Shown: positions 15,098 through 23,716 of the stretch, piece by piece
How the letters are laid out: every line of letters starts with the position of its first letter
How positions within the stretch are numbered: position 1 is the stretch's first letter
Assembly (NCBI GenBank): GCA_010092845.1
Contig: JAADYW010000014.1
Coordinates: forward strand, 1 to 54,548
Length of the DNA stretch: 54,548 nucleotides
Reading direction: 5' to 3'
DNA from: Chloroflexota bacterium
GTDB taxonomy: Bacteria > Chloroflexota > Anaerolineae > Aggregatilineales > J027
Program-made: the position numbers and the translations under genes
The notes under the pieces: generated by a model
Databases searched by the model: none
What the model was told of the DNA's origin: nothing
What the model saw: only the letters and a program-made list of their open reading frames with translations

Positions 15098-16900
15098 CTA
15101 GTCCTCGTCGAGGCTCAGGACGGCCATGAAGGCTTCCTGCGGAACTTCCACACTACCGATCATCTTCAGGCGCTTCTTGCCTTTCTTCTGTTTCTCCAGT
15201 AGTTTGCGTTTGCGGGTGACATCGCCACCGTAGCATTTGGCCAGCACATCTTTCCGCACGGCCTTCACGTTCGCACGGCTGATTACCCGCTTGCCGATGG
15301 AAGCCTGGATCGGAACGACAAATTGCTGCCGTGGGATGAGCTCCTTGAGCTTGGATACCAGCTTCTGACCCTTATGGAACGCTTGATCGCGATGGACAAT
15401 CATCGCCAGCGCATCTACCGGATCACCATTGACCAGAATATCCATTTTGACCAGATCTTCGGGCCGATATTCCTTGAAGTGGTAGTCCAGGCTGGCGTAG
15501 CCCTGGGTGACGCTTTTCAGTCGATCGTAGAAATCCACGATCAACTCGGATAGCGGCAGATCGTAGGTAATCATCACGCGCGACATATCCAGATATTCCA
15601 TGTTGACGTATTCGCCACGCTTACCGGTGACCAGTTCCATCACCGGGCCAATGTAGGTCTCGGGCGTAAACACCTGGATCGTCATCCACGGTTCGCGGAT
15701 TTCGCGGATCGTCGACTCATCAGGTAATTCGGCCGGGCTATCGATAAGCTCTGTCTCTCCGCTGCTAAGTATTATCTGGTACTCCACGCTTGGTGCTGTC
15801 GCCAGGATATCCAGATCGTATTCACGCTCGAGTCGTTCTTGCACAATCGTCATGTGAAACAAGCCGAGAAAGCCCACCCGGAAGCCCAGGTTGAGCGCCT
15901 GCGAAGTCTCGGGGACAAAGGTCAACGAGGCGTCATTGAGCTGAAGCTTTTCGATGGCATCGCGCAGATCGTCGTAGTCATCATTGTCAACAGGATAGAA
16001 TCCCGCAAAGACCATCGGTTTGGCTGGCTTGTAGCCTGCCAGCGGTTCCTCGGCGCCATTGATGATCGTCGTCACGGTATCCCCGACGCGGCAATCGCGC
16101 ACCGTTTTCAGCCCGGTCGCAATATAGCCAACACTGCCGACAGTCAGGGCTTCGCGTTTGGTCATTGTCGGGGTGAAGACCCCAATCTCGATCGGTTCGA
16201 CCTTGACACCGTTTGACATCAGGACCAGCTTGTCCCGATGCCCCAGTTTTCCGTGGACAATACGCACATACGAGATCACCCCGCGATAACTATCGTAGTG
16301 GCTGTCGAATACCATCGCCCGCAGCGGGGCATCCGGATTACCCCGGGGTGGGGGCACACGATCAACGACCGCCTGAAGGATGGCCTCGACATTGTGACCT
16401 GTCTTGGCGCTGACCGGTATGATGGTTTCCGGCTCAACACCTAGTAAATCAACGATTTCCTGGGTGATTTCCTCGGGACGGGCTGCCGGGAGATCAATCT
16501 TGTTGACGACGGGGATGATCTCGAGGTCGGCTTCCATTGCCAGGTAGAGGTTGGCCAGGGTTTGAGCCTCAATCCCCTGCGACGCGTCAACTACCAGCAC
16601 GGCGCCCTCACACGATTGTAGTGCCCGACTCACCTCGTAGGTGAAATCGACGTGCCCCGGCGTGTCGATCAGATTCATTTCATAGTTATCACCATCAGCT
16701 GCTGTCCAATCCATGCGTACTGCAGAGGCCTTGATGGTTACGCCGCGCTCGCGTTCCAGATCCATGTCATCTAGAAGTTGGTCCTTCATTTGGCGTTCGT
16801 CGATGGTATGGGTAATCTGGAGCAGCCGGTCGGCGAGAGTGCTCTTACCGTGGTCAATATGGGCGATAATGCAGAAATTCCGAATATGCGTGATTTCCAT
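15098..16900 (-). CDS. lepA: Elongation factor 4 (LepA)
   Basis: LepA is a ribosome-associated GTPase that affects initiation and back-translocation under stress. The 600-residue protein has the full layout: G-domain with AHIDHGKSTLADRLL, DTPGHVDF and NKIDLPAARPEE, then EF-Tu-like domain 2, and the C-terminal LepA-specific domain with KMDILVNGDPVDALAMIVHR and RKDVLAKCYGGDVTRKRKLL. Length matches the family. The start ATG 16900 is preceded by GAAGGT and a good promoter. It is oriented toward the Mrr gene with a 76-base gap, so read-through is possible. Confidence 0.97.
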   Translation of the reverse strand: MEITHIRNFCIIAHIDHGKSTLADRLLQITHTIDERQMKDQLLDDMDLERERGVTIKASAVRMDWTAADGDNYEMNLIDTPGHVDFTYEVSRALQSCEGAVLVVDASQGIEAQTLANLYLAMEADLEIIPVVNKIDLPAARPEEITQEIVDLLGVEPETIIPVSAKTGHNVEAILQAVVDRVPPPRGNPDAPLRAMVFDSHYDSYRGVISYVRIVHGKLGHRDKLVLMSNGVKVEPIEIGVFTPTMTKREALTVGSVGYIATGLKTVRDCRVGDTVTTIINGAEEPLAGYKPAKPMVFAGFYPVDNDDYDDLRDAIEKLQLNDASLTFVPETSQALNLGFRVGFLGLFHMTIVQERLEREYDLDILATAPSVEYQIILSSGETELIDSPAELPDESTIREIREPWMTIQVFTPETYIGPVMELVTGKRGEYVNMEYLDMSRVMITYDLPLSELIVDFYDRLKSVTQGYASLDYHFKEYRPEDLVKMDILVNGDPVDALAMIVHRDQAFHKGQKLVSKLKELIPRQQFVVPIQASIGKRVISRANVKAVRKDVLAKCYGGDVTRKRKLLEKQKKGKKRLKMIGSVEVPQEAFMAVLSLDED

Positions 16901-16937
16901 TGTTTACCTTCACCGCGCTAACCCATTGAATGCAACA

Positions 16938-16967
16938 AGTATAGCGAATGGGGGCACTACATATCAA
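16938..16967 (-). promoter_or_regulatory. Sigma-70-type promoter of lepA
   Basis: On the minus strand TTGATA (16962-16967) and TATACT (16938-16943) are 18 bases apart, 38 bases upstream of the lepA ATG. Confidence 0.6.
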
Positions 16968-17090
16968 TGGCGACGCCGCCGCATTGCCATTCACTCCATT
17001 GGCTGCGTGATGTGATCCTGAGTAGCATGCGCTGCGTAGTTGGATTATCGTTTGACGGATGAACCGCTGTCAGGGAAAGGTAGGTGAACT

Positions 17091-17492
17091 ATGCCAGGCG
17101 ATTGGTTCCTGTGGTTGCGACGTCTCCCGTTGGCGTATCGAAGGCACCCCCTGGCGAGTCTGGCGGATATTGAGGCGAATTTCCGCATTGTCCAGCGTCA
17201 TGCCCGCGGGCATCAACAGGTTCCGCTGGAGGCCATTGGTGGCAGCCTTAACCGAACAGCTACATTTGATCACCGCTTCCGCCCGACGCCAAAATGCGAC
17301 CATCTTCGGCTGGCGCGTATTACGTCAGCGCTGATCGCTGGCGTCGAATTCGCCCCAGTTGAGCTGGTTCTGGTGCAAGGGCTGTACTATGTGGTTGACG
17401 GCCATCATCGTGTTGCGGCAGCCCGCGCATTGAAGCGGGCCACGATCGCGGCGGTGGTTACTGAATGGATCGTCGAAGAACGCCAGACCTAG
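17091..17492 (+). CDS. Small ParB-like (ParB/Srx fold) protein
   Basis: This 133-residue protein carries a ParB/sulfiredoxin-like domain from about residue 42 to 125. The signature VVDGHHRVAAARAL is the ParB box II-like motif that binds a nucleotide in relatives. A VPLEAI strand lies upstream, as expected for the fold. No helix-turn-helix follows, so it is not a chromosome-partitioning ParB. Relatives of this minimal size are mostly uncharacterised. The ribosome site AGGTAGGTG is strong. The gene stands alone, divergent from lepA, and its stop touches the stop of the convergent SulP gene. Confidence 0.75.
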   Translation: MPGDWFLWLRRLPLAYRRHPLASLADIEANFRIVQRHARGHQQVPLEAIGGSLNRTATFDHRFRPTPKCDHLRLARITSALIAGVEFAPVELVLVQGLYYVVDGHHRVAAARALKRATIAAVVTEWIVEERQT

Positions 17493-19268
17493 TTAATTGT
17501 TGTGAGCAAGTGCCTGGATCGCGGCGTGGGCGTTCAGGAATACCCTCTCAATCCCCAAATGATCAATGAAGCCGATCCGCTGCAAGCGGTCCATGACGGG
17601 GCCCTTGACCTCTGCTAGGTAGAAATTGACACCACTACTATGCAGCTGGTCAATCAACTTTTCCAGGGCTTCGAGGGCGCTGGTGTCAATATAATTCACG
17701 CCACTACAGACCAGCACCAAATGCTCGACCTCCTTGTGTTCGGCAATGGTGTTGAGAAGCGTGTTCTCAAGATACTGCGCGTTAGCGAAATAGAGACTTT
17801 CATCGACCCGAATGGCCAGGATTTCGGGATGGATCCGGGTCTCATAGCGCAGGATGTTGCGGAAGTGCTCGGTCTCGCCAACTCGCCCCACGATCGCGAT
17901 GTGGGGGCGGCTGGTTCGCCACAGATGGATCAGCAAGGCAGAAGCAGCCCCCAATAGAATGCCATATTCGATGCCGAGCGCCAGGACGCCGATGAACGTG
18001 ACCACAAACGAAATGGCATCTGTGTGATCATAGTGCCAGGCATGCGCCAGCGGTTGGAAGTCGATCAAATTAGCGACAGCGACCAGAATAATCGCCCCCA
18101 GAACGGCATTTGGCAGGAAGTAGAAGAGTGGCGTAAAGAAGATGACGGTAATGCCGATTAAGAGCGCAGTGATGATCGATGCCAGGCCCGTATTGGCCCC
18201 GGCGGAGAAGTTGACCATCGAGCGCGCCAGCCCCCCCGTTACAGGATAGCCGCCGGTGAACGCGGCCCCGAGATTCGCAGTACCCAGCGCAACCAGCTCT
18301 TGATTGGCATTTACCTTTTGGCGCCGCCGGCTGGCCAGTGATTTGGCGACGGTGATGCTCTCCATGAACCCAACGATGCTGATCGTGAGCGCAATTGGCA
18401 GCAGAACCTGGATGTCGCTTATCTGTAGGTCTGGCGCGGCAATCGTCGGTAGGCCCGCTGGTACATCTCCCACAATTGGAACCTGGGCGGATTGGTTGAG
18501 ACCGAAGACAGCCACCAACAGCGAACCGACCACGACCACCACCAACGGCCCAGTTTTGGTAATTGGCACCAGCAGTGCTTCTCGGAGGCCGAATCTTGCC
18601 AGATGCCTTGCAAATGCCGTCTTGAAATACACCAGGACGGCGATTGCGCCAAACCCCAGACCGAGCACCGCAAGATTGCTCTCTCCGAAATGCCCGACGA
18701 GATAGAATAGGGTCTCATAGGTGTGTTCCTGACGCGGCATCTGGACTCCAAGAACATGCTTCACCTGGCTCAGGCCGATGTAAATGGCGGCGGCGTTGGT
18801 GAACCCAGACAACACAGGATGGCTGAGGAAGTTCACCAGAAAACCGACTCGCATCAAGCCCATGGCAACTTGAATAATCCCGACCATAAGCGCCAGCACA
18901 ACTGCCAACGCGATATAGTCTCCTGTGCCCGCCGTTGCGATGGCGCCCACACCCGTGGCCACCATCAGCGAGACGATGGCGACTGGCCCGACCGCCAATG
19001 TGCGGCTGGTCCCGAGAAAGCCATAGATGATGAGCGGGCTGATGCTGGCGTAGAGGCCAACTTCAGGGGGCAGCCCGGCCAGCATCGCATAAGCCATGGC
19101 CTGCGGAACCAGCATGATGGCGACGATGATTCCGGCCAGCAGATCGCCGAGAAGATCCTCGCGCCGGTAATTGGCGAGCCAGCTTAAGAAGGGTAGGGCG
19201 CTACGCAGATCGAAACGGTCGCGGATCCCCGTATTGGTCTGGGGCGATGCGGGTGAAAGAGTCGCCAT
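17493..19268 (-). CDS. SulP family anion transporter with STAS domain
   Basis: This 591-residue membrane protein has a hydrophobic core of about 10-14 helices (about residues 25-420) with GLYASISPLIIYGFLGTSR near the N-terminus, typical of SulP carriers, and a C-terminal cytosolic STAS domain (about 450-565, HLVLVCSGVNYIDTSALEAL). SulP proteins carry sulfate, bicarbonate or similar anions. The start at 19268 is chosen because AAGGAAGGA precedes it at ideal spacing; the longer frame to 19340 adds a non-conserved N-terminus. It lies downstream of two sulfur-metabolism genes on the same strand, which favours an inorganic sulfur anion as substrate (inference). Confidence 0.9.
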   Translation of the reverse strand: MATLSPASPQTNTGIRDRFDLRSALPFLSWLANYRREDLLGDLLAGIIVAIMLVPQAMAYAMLAGLPPEVGLYASISPLIIYGFLGTSRTLAVGPVAIVSLMVATGVGAIATAGTGDYIALAVVLALMVGIIQVAMGLMRVGFLVNFLSHPVLSGFTNAAAIYIGLSQVKHVLGVQMPRQEHTYETLFYLVGHFGESNLAVLGLGFGAIAVLVYFKTAFARHLARFGLREALLVPITKTGPLVVVVVGSLLVAVFGLNQSAQVPIVGDVPAGLPTIAAPDLQISDIQVLLPIALTISIVGFMESITVAKSLASRRRQKVNANQELVALGTANLGAAFTGGYPVTGGLARSMVNFSAGANTGLASIITALLIGITVIFFTPLFYFLPNAVLGAIILVAVANLIDFQPLAHAWHYDHTDAISFVVTFIGVLALGIEYGILLGAASALLIHLWRTSRPHIAIVGRVGETEHFRNILRYETRIHPEILAIRVDESLYFANAQYLENTLLNTIAEHKEVEHLVLVCSGVNYIDTSALEALEKLIDQLHSSGVNFYLAEVKGPVMDRLQRIGFIDHLGIERVFLNAHAAIQALAHNN

Positions 19269-19352
19269 GTATCCTTCCTTATTCGCTGGCTCAGCGTGGG
19301 CGGTGGGCAGAGCCGGACTTGATGACCGCTCTCTACCCACGGCGCGACTGAC

Positions 19353-20753
19353 CTAACTGGCACTTGTCTGCAGGATTGATTCCCACTCTTCGGGGCCGGC
19401 GTTTAGATTCGTCACGTTCTCAAAACCATAGCGCCGCAGCAGGCTGGCGCCGATCTGGGACCGGAAGCCACTGGCGCAGTTCATCACGATCATCCGGTCC
19501 CGTGGCAGTTGGTTGAGATGACGGGGCAAGTAGCCCAGGGGGATATTTGTTGCTCCAACGATATGCCGGGATGTGAATTCGCTTCTTCCTCGCACATCAA
19601 TGATCACCGGGTTGTCTGTCCCGATGCGCTGGCTCAGCTCTTGAGCCGTCATCAGATGCAATCTGGCATCTGCATCGCCGACGACCTCCGGTGCCCAGTA
19701 GCCGCCGACGTTATCGACCCCAATCGCCCGCAAGGCCCCCAGGATTTCGTCAACTTGCGGCAGGCCGGGCGCGATGAAGTACAGGGGCCGTTCGTAGTCG
19801 ACGAACCAGCCCACATAGGTGTTGAAGCCGCCACTATTGACCGGGATATTGACCGTTTTCGGACGATGGGATGCCGCGAAAGCCTCCATGTCTCGCATAT
19901 CAATCACCAGTTCATCCGACGCGAGCACGGTGTCCAGTGCGGCGCGATCCAATTGCCGCGGAGCCGTGAGTTCGCTCAGGGGGGCAGGGCCAAGCTTGTT
20001 GACCTTCTTCATCTGCGCGAAGTAGCGCGGCGCTTCGGGCTGACCTTCAAGGAGCCATTCGACGAAGCTGTCCTCATCGTCAATCTGGAAAGCCGGATTG
20101 AAGCGCTTCTCATAACCCAATGTCGTTGAGGGGATTGCGCCCAGAGCCTTGCCACAGGCGCTGCCCGCACCGTGCCCCGGCCAGACCTGGAGATAATCCG
20201 GCAGCGCCTTGATCCGCTGTACACTCTCAAACTGGAGCCGGGCTCCTGCTTCCTTGGTTCCAGCAATGCCCGCGGCTTCCTCCAGCAGGTCGGGGCGGCC
20301 AATATCGCCAACGAACAGAAAATCCCCGGTGAAAACGCCAATAGGCTCATCGGCGGCAGCGGTATCTGTGATCAGAAAGGCGAGGTGTTCGGGGGTATGC
20401 CCCGGTGTGTGCAGGACATCGACGCGGACGTTGCCCACCATCCATGTATCGCCTTCGCCGACCAGTCCTGCGTTTTCATCAGCGAAAGCATATTTCCAAT
20501 CGGCATCCCCCGCATCGCTGAGGTATAGCGTGGCGCCTGTCGCAGCCGCCAATTCACGGCTGCCGCTGACGAAATCGGCATGAATGTGGGTTTCAGTAAC
20601 GTGTGTGATTCTCAGGCCCTCAGCCTCAGCAGCTTCAATGTATTGCGCAATGTCGCGTGCCGGATCAACGATGAGTGCTTCGCCAGTCGCTGCGCAACCA
20701 ACCATATAGGAAGCCTGGGCGAGTTTTTTGTCGTAGAAGTATTTCAGTAACAT
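19353..20753 (-). CDS. Persulfide dioxygenase-rhodanese fusion (CstB-like)
   Basis: This enzyme oxidises low-molecular-weight persulfides and passes sulfur on, detoxifying sulfide in the cytosol. The 466-residue protein has an N-terminal metallo-beta-lactamase fold of the ETHE1/persulfide dioxygenase type (about residues 1-245) with THIHAD (His56, His58, Asp60) and HTPGH (His115, His119). Two rhodanese domains follow. The first (about 260-355) has no active-site cysteine (FIAPGLPQ in that position). The second (about 365-460) has the loop CASGFRS with Cys426. This three-part layout matches CstB of staphylococci. GAGGAG precedes the ATG. It lies between a free-standing rhodanese gene and a SulP transporter gene, making one sulfur operon. 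Confidence 0.9.
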   Translation of the reverse strand: MLLKYFYDKKLAQASYMVGCAATGEALIVDPARDIAQYIEAAEAEGLRITHVTETHIHADFVSGSRELAAATGATLYLSDAGDADWKYAFADENAGLVGEGDTWMVGNVRVDVLHTPGHTPEHLAFLITDTAAADEPIGVFTGDFLFVGDIGRPDLLEEAAGIAGTKEAGARLQFESVQRIKALPDYLQVWPGHGAGSACGKALGAIPSTTLGYEKRFNPAFQIDDEDSFVEWLLEGQPEAPRYFAQMKKVNKLGPAPLSELTAPRQLDRAALDTVLASDELVIDMRDMEAFAASHRPKTVNIPVNSGGFNTYVGWFVDYERPLYFIAPGLPQVDEILGALRAIGVDNVGGYWAPEVVGDADARLHLMTAQELSQRIGTDNPVIIDVRGRSEFTSRHIVGATNIPLGYLPRHLNQLPRDRMIVMNCASGFRSQIGASLLRRYGFENVTNLNAGPEEWESILQTSAS

Positions 20754-20789
20754 GTGTTGACTCCTCGGTCTGCAATGCTTTCAGCGGCA

Positions 20790-21137
20790 CTAGTGATCCA
20801 GGGGCAGGCCGTTCATCATCCACATCATGGTGCCCCCGGCGAGATTGTAGACGTTGTCAAAGCCTGCATTGGCGAACGCATAGGCAGCATCGGCGCTGCG
20901 GGTGCCCGTTGCGCACACAAACACAACCGGCTTATCGGTGGGAACCTTATCGGCCTGAAATTGGAGTTGGTTCAACGGGATATTGATGGCACCCGGGAGA
21001 TGACCGCGAGCGAATTCGAAGGGGGTGCGCACATCAATCAACGCGTGATCGGTGTTCGTGTCGAGGAAGTCACTGCGGTACTCTACAATGGTGATATCTT
21101 TGTGGGCGGCATTCTGATAGTCAAAGAGTGAACTCAT
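20790..21137 (-). CDS. Single-domain rhodanese
   Basis: This 115-residue rhodanese sulfurtransferase carries the active-site loop CATGTRS with Cys75. It probably moves sulfane sulfur to or from glutathione or other thiols, ahead of the persulfide dioxygenase encoded 36 bases downstream. The start is ATG 21137 behind GGAGGA; the longer frame from 21206 has no good ribosome site. No clear promoter is seen, only a TATGCT on the minus strand about 55 bases upstream of the start. Confidence 0.88.
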   Translation of the reverse strand: MSSLFDYQNAAHKDITIVEYRSDFLDTNTDHALIDVRTPFEFARGHLPGAINIPLNQLQFQADKVPTDKPVVFVCATGTRSADAAYAFANAGFDNVYNLAGGTMMWMMNGLPLDH

Positions 21138-21300
21138 GGCGATGTCCTCCGGGGCCTTGATGTTATTGATCCATTGGACACCAGCATAGCGGAAATCGGG
21201 CGCCATGTATTCGGGCCAACCCTTTATGGCTAGCTATTAGAATCCGCTTGGGTTAATGGGTGGGATACATTAGCGCAAGATGAGTGTGGCTATCGCCTAG

Positions 21301-21936
21301 CTAAGGGATAAATGGGGTGTTTTCGCTCTGCCAATCCTGAATTGCGTGTGATAAGCGCTTGCTGATGAGGTCATTGGTTTGCCAGAAACTGGCCATCTCC
21401 TCTAGCGTGATGAGGGCGCGAATGTCTGCGATGTCGGTATGCTCTGCAAGTGCGGATTGATCGAGTCTCTCAGTCGCAACGATAGCGCGCAGGCGCTTCA
21501 CTGGCAGGCCGACTCGTTGCGATCGCCGCGCGATCTCGATGATGGGCACGGCATCGAGCAGAACATCGGTCAACAGTGTCACTGGATTGCCGACATCGGC
21601 TGCGCCCTCGATTGCAAAGGCGGGCGCCAACTGCGGCGCATTATGCCGCGGATACAAAAGCGGGATCCCGGTTTCGACCGCCAGAACAGCCCCGAGAGGG
21701 ATGGTGTCGTAGGTGGCCAGCAAGCGCGCCGCTGGAGCGGTCGTGCTCACCAATGGACGTAACGCCTGTGCGGTAGCGTGCATCAGCGCCGGGAAGGAGG
21801 GTAGCAACGAGAAGGCAAACTTGATTGGGCCTGCGGGGGCACCAAATGACGTCGTGAAGTATCCAAATTGGATGAGACCGGCGTTCAGATACTCTCGTAG
21901 CAGATTCTCATTCTGGGTTTTCATTTTGGAGTGCAT
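21301..21936 (-). CDS. Divergent phosphoribosyltransferase-like protein (PyrE-like)
   Basis: This 211-residue protein resembles type I phosphoribosyltransferases of the orotate group: a helical hood at the N-terminus, GYFTTSFGAPAGP, and a core with IPLLYPR and GNPVTLLTDVLLDA. The PRPP loop, normally DDxxTTG, reads TDVLLDAVP here and lacks the Thr-Gly pair, so normal PRPP chemistry is doubtful. The start overlaps the upstream DUF6884 gene by 29 bases (or 17 if ATG 21924 is used), which implies coupled translation. It is the last gene of a cinA-DUF6884-PRTase operon. The fold assignment is moderate and the activity unknown. Confidence 0.65.
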   Translation of the reverse strand: MHSKMKTQNENLLREYLNAGLIQFGYFTTSFGAPAGPIKFAFSLLPSFPALMHATAQALRPLVSTTAPAARLLATYDTIPLGAVLAVETGIPLLYPRHNAPQLAPAFAIEGAADVGNPVTLLTDVLLDAVPIIEIARRSQRVGLPVKRLRAIVATERLDQSALAEHTDIADIRALITLEEMASFWQTNDLISKRLSHAIQDWQSENTPFIP

Positions 21937-22345
21937 GTTCTAGCCACCGCAGTTGCTGGGCGGCATTCATCCCGCTAAGCGGCACCGTGACATTAAAGCG
22001 CCGGCCTTCCATGACGGGGATCAGGAATTCCTGAAAATGCTTGCCAGCGAAGATGGCAATCGTATCATGCGTCCTGATGCGCTGGTGAGACAACCGTTCA
22101 ATGACGCGGCGCGCCCAGCGGAAACGTTCATCCCGAGACAGATCGTGAAAGCTGAGCGAATAGGGCTCAATCACTGTATCGGGTTCAAGTAAGCCGTATT
22201 TGGCCGATAAGATATACCAGCGTTCGTAGTGCTGCTCGACATAGAGGCTCGTTTTCTGAAATAGAGGTGTCCGATAGAGTAACTGGCTCAGGGCGGGGAC
22301 TTTTTGCTGGGATTTCGAACCTGCCACCAGCGCAATTGTGGTCAT
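21908..22345 (-). CDS. DUF6884 family protein
   Basis: This 145-residue cytosolic protein matches the pattern of the uncharacterised DUF6884 family: a short first strand with AGSKSQQK, LYRTPLF, WYILSAKYGLLEPD, IEPYSLSF and a helical end. The family resembles YaaA-like proteins in its SAKYGLL region, but no activity is assigned. It starts 6 bases after the cinA-like stop and overlaps the next gene, so it is central to a tight operon. Pairing with a phosphoribosyltransferase suggests nucleotide or modified-base metabolism (inference). Confidence 0.65.
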   Translation of the reverse strand: MTTIALVAGSKSQQKVPALSQLLYRTPLFQKTSLYVEQHYERWYILSAKYGLLEPDTVIEPYSLSFHDLSRDERFRWARRVIERLSHQRIRTHDTIAIFAGKHFQEFLIPVMEGRRFNVTVPLSGMNAAQQLRWLEHALQNENPE

Positions 22346-22351
22346 ATGGTG

Positions 22352-23548
22352 CTACTCCTGGATCTGGATCTCGCGGAGGAGCCGCCAGGCAAAACTCAAG
22401 CCCCAGGTAGCGGCCCACAGGTGGGCCTGGGTTTCCTCGCCGCCGAAGCCATACGTGCGTTGCCGGATGCGTTTGCCGTCCGAAACGGCGATGGCCGTGC
22501 TGCTACTCTGGGTCGCGATAGCAATAGCAACGGTTGCCTGGCCCTCGGCCACCAAACGCTTGGCGGCAGCTTCGGTGAGTTCATCCAGCGTGTCGGCGCT
22601 ATTCGGGTAGGCCTGGCGCAACGCGCCAACGTCGGGATACGCCTCTGCCTGGGCAAGTACCCCCGGCCCCTGGGGAACACTCTTGAGTCGCTGGTGGAGG
22701 GAGCCATCTGTGCCGGCTTCACAGATCGCTAGCTTCTGGCCATGCATCTGGAGAACATCGACGATGGCATTCTCCAGAGGGTAGTCGCCTTCACCGTAGA
22801 TATAGTCCCCGATACGGTTGCGCACCTGTGCTGCCATATCCTCGAGCATGCTCATGGCGAGCTCAACCGTCTCGGCGCTGGCCGTGATGCGAATATCAGT
22901 CTGGCCCGTGTGAGCAGAGAGTCCAATCGTTGGATTTGCGTTCGCCATCAGTTCACCGATCTTCTCGTCGAGGTGGCTTTCGCCGATACCGGCCGTCTTG
23001 AGGATCAGTGACTTGATAATCTTGCCGGTTCCGTTGCGCTGTTGTAGATATGGCACCACATGGGACTGCATCAGGTGCTTCATTTCGCGGGGGACACCCG
23101 GCAGGCTGATGATCGTTCCGGCGCTGCTCTCCGCAATGAAGCAGGGGGCTGTGCCAACAGTGTTCTCAATTGGAAGGGCGCCTTCAGGTATATAGGCCTG
23201 CTGGCGATTGTTCTCGCTCATACGGGCGCCAAATCGCGCGAAACGGTCAGCGATCTGGTCGTATAGATCCTGACGGAAGACGAGCGGTTTTCCCAGCGCA
23301 GAGGCCACCGCCGGGCGCGTCATATCGTCGACTGTCGGGCCCAGGCCCCCGGTTGTGATGATCACATCACTGCGCTCCAGACCTGCTCTAAGGACCTGAG
23401 TAATCCGTTGTTGGTTGTCGCCGACGGTGGTGAAGAAGTAAACATTGATACCGGAATCGCGCAGGATGCGGGCGATGTAATTGGAATTGGTATCGACAAG
23501 CTCACCTAACAGGATCTCGGTTCCGATGGCGATGATTTCAGCGTTCAT
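22352..23548 (-). CDS. CinA-like protein with degenerate C-terminal domain
   Basis: This 398-residue protein has an intact N-terminal CinA/MoCF-type domain (about residues 1-170: IGTEILLGELVDTNS, TTGGLGPTVDDMTR), the ADP-ribose pyrophosphatase part in other CinA proteins. The C-terminal NMN-deamidase-type domain (about 250-395) has lost its signature: where active enzymes have ESCTGG with a catalytic Ser, this protein has EAGTDG, and the TGIAGP motif is also gone (IATQSSS). The deamidase half is therefore probably inactive. AGAAAGG precedes the ATG. It leads the operon with the DUF6884 and phosphoribosyltransferase genes. Confidence 0.85.
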   Translation of the reverse strand: MNAEIIAIGTEILLGELVDTNSNYIARILRDSGINVYFFTTVGDNQQRITQVLRAGLERSDVIITTGGLGPTVDDMTRPAVASALGKPLVFRQDLYDQIADRFARFGARMSENNRQQAYIPEGALPIENTVGTAPCFIAESSAGTIISLPGVPREMKHLMQSHVVPYLQQRNGTGKIIKSLILKTAGIGESHLDEKIGELMANANPTIGLSAHTGQTDIRITASAETVELAMSMLEDMAAQVRNRIGDYIYGEGDYPLENAIVDVLQMHGQKLAICEAGTDGSLHQRLKSVPQGPGVLAQAEAYPDVGALRQAYPNSADTLDELTEAAAKRLVAEGQATVAIAIATQSSSTAIAVSDGKRIRQRTYGFGGEETQAHLWAATWGLSFAWRLLREIQIQE

Positions 23549-23716
23549 GGTGCCTTTCTGGTGGAAGTCTGCGCGCGGTTAGCGGCTGGTTGTCGGTCGA
23601 TCAAAGTTGTTTAACAGTGCAAATCCATCATAGAAGATCAAGGGGAAGTATGATACGCTACAGCCGTTACTGGACCCCAATAGTACGGCAATCGCTACAG
23701 ATTAGAAAGGCCAAAC

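Noticed and set aside
18723-19187. 154-residue plus-strand open frame
   Set aside because: Antisense to the SulP transporter; its His/Gln-rich product reflects the complement of membrane-helix codons.
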